The notes under the pieces were generated by a model. It ran no database searches. It was not told where the DNA came from and saw only the letters and a list, made by a program, of their open reading frames with translations. 64,000 bases of DNA from the NCBI RefSeq assembly GCF_900104175.1, contig NZ_FNIX01000001.1, forward strand, positions 1,129,975-1,193,974, read 5' to 3'. This document shows positions 62,811-64,000 of this stretch, piece after piece (positions within the stretch are counted from its first letter, which is position 1; every line of letters begins with the position of its first letter). The translations under genes were made by a program, and so were the position numbers. Origin of the DNA: Lentzea jiangxiensis (GTDB lineage Bacteria; Actinomycetota; Actinomycetes; Mycobacteriales; Pseudonocardiaceae).

Positions 62811-64000
62811 TTGCACGGACAGGCAGTCGAACCACGCGTCATCGCGGGCAGGTACGCCCTGGTGGCGGAGCTCGGCCGCGGTGGCATGGGCATCGTGTGG
62901 CGGGCCCAGGACCGTCACATCGGGCGTTTCGTCGCCATCAAGGAACTGCACCTGCCGGACGGCATCGCGCACGAGGAACGCCGTGTGCTCGAAGAGCGCG
63001 CTCTGCGTGAGGCGCGGACCGCCGGCAAGCTCAACGACCCCGCCGTCGTGACGGTCTACGACGCGATCAACGAGAACGGCACGACCTACATCGTCATGGA
63101 GCTGGTCGAGGCGGCGACGTTGTCGACGTTGATCGGCGCCCACGGCCCGATGCCGCCGAACCAGGTCGTCTCGATCGCGCTGCAGGCGTTGTCCGCGCTG
63201 GAGACCGCGCACGCGGCCGGGATCGTGCACCGGGACGTGAAGCCGGGCAACCTGATGGTCCGCCCGGACGGCAAGGTCAAGCTCACCGACTTCGGCATCG
63301 CGCAGGCCGTCGACGACCCGCGCCTCACGACCAGCGGCAGCCTCATCGGCTCGCCCGCCTACATGTCGCCGGAGCGCATCCACGGCCACGAGGCAGGCCC
63401 CGCCTCCGACCTGTGGGCGCTGGGCGCGACCCTCTGCTACGCCGTCGAGGGCTGGAGCCCGTTCGAGCGCTCCTCCACGGCCTCGACGCTGCACGCGATC
63501 ATGAGCGAGACCCCGCGCCTCACCCGCGCGACGGGCGTGCTCGGCGCCGTGATCACCGGTCTGCTGATCGCCGACCCGAACGCCCGCCTGTCCGGCCCGC
63601 AGGCCCGCGCGATGCTCTCCAGCATCGGCAACCAGCCGACGCCGCCCACCGGCATCCCGCCCCAGGCGACGCAGCAGTACCAGCAGCCCGCCGCCGACCC
63701 GGCGAAGAAGAAGCGCAACCGCGTCCTCGCGCTGGTCGGCGCCGCCGTGATCGCCGTGGCGGCGTTCACCGGCGGCATCTTCACGCACAGGGCCTTCACC
63801 GCGCCCGGAGGCACCAGCGGCAGCCAGGCGCTCACCTACGGCGAGGGCGCCGAGGTCCCGGTGTTCGGGCTGTACGAGAACACGTGCGGTCTCGGCGACG
63901 TCGCGCCGACCAAGCTGCTCAACTCCGACACCCGCGAGGAGTGCGACAAGCCGCACGACTTCGAGGTGTTCGACGTGATCGACACCCTGCCGCTGCAGTC
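62811..64000 (+). CDS. Membrane Ser/Thr protein kinase (PknB-like), C-terminus beyond the window
   Basis: About 397 residues of the protein are present. The kinase domain (about residues 12-270) has the P-loop LGRGGMGIVW, Lys in VAIKEL, the HRDVKPGNLMV catalytic loop, DFG in LTDFGIA and SPAYMSPERI, all canonical. A Gln/Pro-rich juxtamembrane stretch follows, then a membrane helix (about 302-322, VLALVGAAVIAVAAFTGGIF) and the start of an extracellular domain with cysteines (NTCGLGD, REECDKPHDFEVF), like a septum-formation-type sensor. TTG 62811 follows AGGAG at seven bases. Confidence 0.9.
   Translation, partial: MHGQAVEPRVIAGRYALVAELGRGGMGIVWRAQDRHIGRFVAIKELHLPDGIAHEERRVLEERALREARTAGKLNDPAVVTVYDAINENGTTYIVMELVEAATLSTLIGAHGPMPPNQVVSIALQALSALETAHAAGIVHRDVKPGNLMVRPDGKVKLTDFGIAQAVDDPRLTTSGSLIGSPAYMSPERIHGHEAGPASDLWALGATLCYAVEGWSPFERSSTASTLHAIMSETPRLTRATGVLGAVITGLLIADPNARLSGPQARAMLSSIGNQPTPPTGIPPQATQQYQQPAADPAKKKRNRVLALVGAAVIAVAAFTGGIFTHRAFTAPGGTSGSQALTYGEGAEVPVFGLYENTCGLGDVAPTKLLNSDTREECDKPHDFEVFDVIDTLPLQ

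Overview
The window is high-GC, has codons strongly biased to G/C at the third position, and starts genes with GTG and TTG as readily as ATG. With the gene order (rimP-nusA-ylxR-infB-DUF503-rbfA-nrnA ... truB-ribF-rpsO-pnp-M16 peptidase-dapB ... thyX) this points to an actinobacterium, most likely of the Pseudonocardiales (Lentzea/Saccharothrix/Amycolatopsis type). No integrase, transposase, CRISPR array or rRNA was seen. It reads as a stretch of chromosome with a conserved core and accessory insertions.

1-6.6 kb is accessory: an AfsR-like NB-ARC regulator running off the left edge, a LysE exporter, a secreted trypsin-like protease, an ElaA-type acetyltransferase, bioF divergent from a short, motif-deviant cytochrome P450, a broken oxidoreductase remnant and a threonine-aldolase-like PLP enzyme. 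6.6-13.9 kb is a cobalamin gene set behind a cobalamin riboswitch: a fused chelatase AAA+/VWA subunit, cobO and cobB look normal, but the CobM-, CobL- and CbiG/CobJ-like proteins have lost signature motifs or whole domains. A second trypsin, a PIG-L deacetylase and a CysG-type siroheme/precorrin-2 enzyme follow.

16.8-25.4 kb holds an MFS exporter, an unusual transcription unit (an unrecognised 440-residue protein, two odd tRNA genes 16 bases behind it, then a perfect hairpin), YaaA, a RIO-type kinase, a DEAD-box helicase with a long leader, a truncated methyltransferase beside a nested inverted repeat, a tandem GNAT protein and a VOC protein. 25.5-33.9 kb has proS and a series of membrane, PLP, glycosyltransferase and lipoprotein genes.

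34-53.5 kb is the conserved translation/RNA block: rimP, nusA, ylxR, infB, DUF503 and rbfA (ribosome maturation, transcription elongation, initiation), nrnA, a ROK regulator, MATE and MFS transporters, truB, ribF, an HTH regulator, a 2'-5' ligase-like protein, rpsO, pnp, an M16 peptidase, dapB and a TPR membrane protein. Many of these genes overlap by four bases, and hairpin terminators separate infB/DUF503, rbfA/nrnA, rpsO/pnp and the end of the dapB unit.

53.5-61.6 kb is a second accessory island: a frameshifted HIT remnant, a YcaQ-type glycosylase, a GNAT, small membrane proteins, an ArsR-AHSA1 unit facing an aldo/keto reductase-TetR unit across two clear palindromes, a SUKH protein and a HicB-like/DUF4097 pair. 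thyX, an ACT-domain protein and the start of a membrane Ser/Thr kinase close the window.
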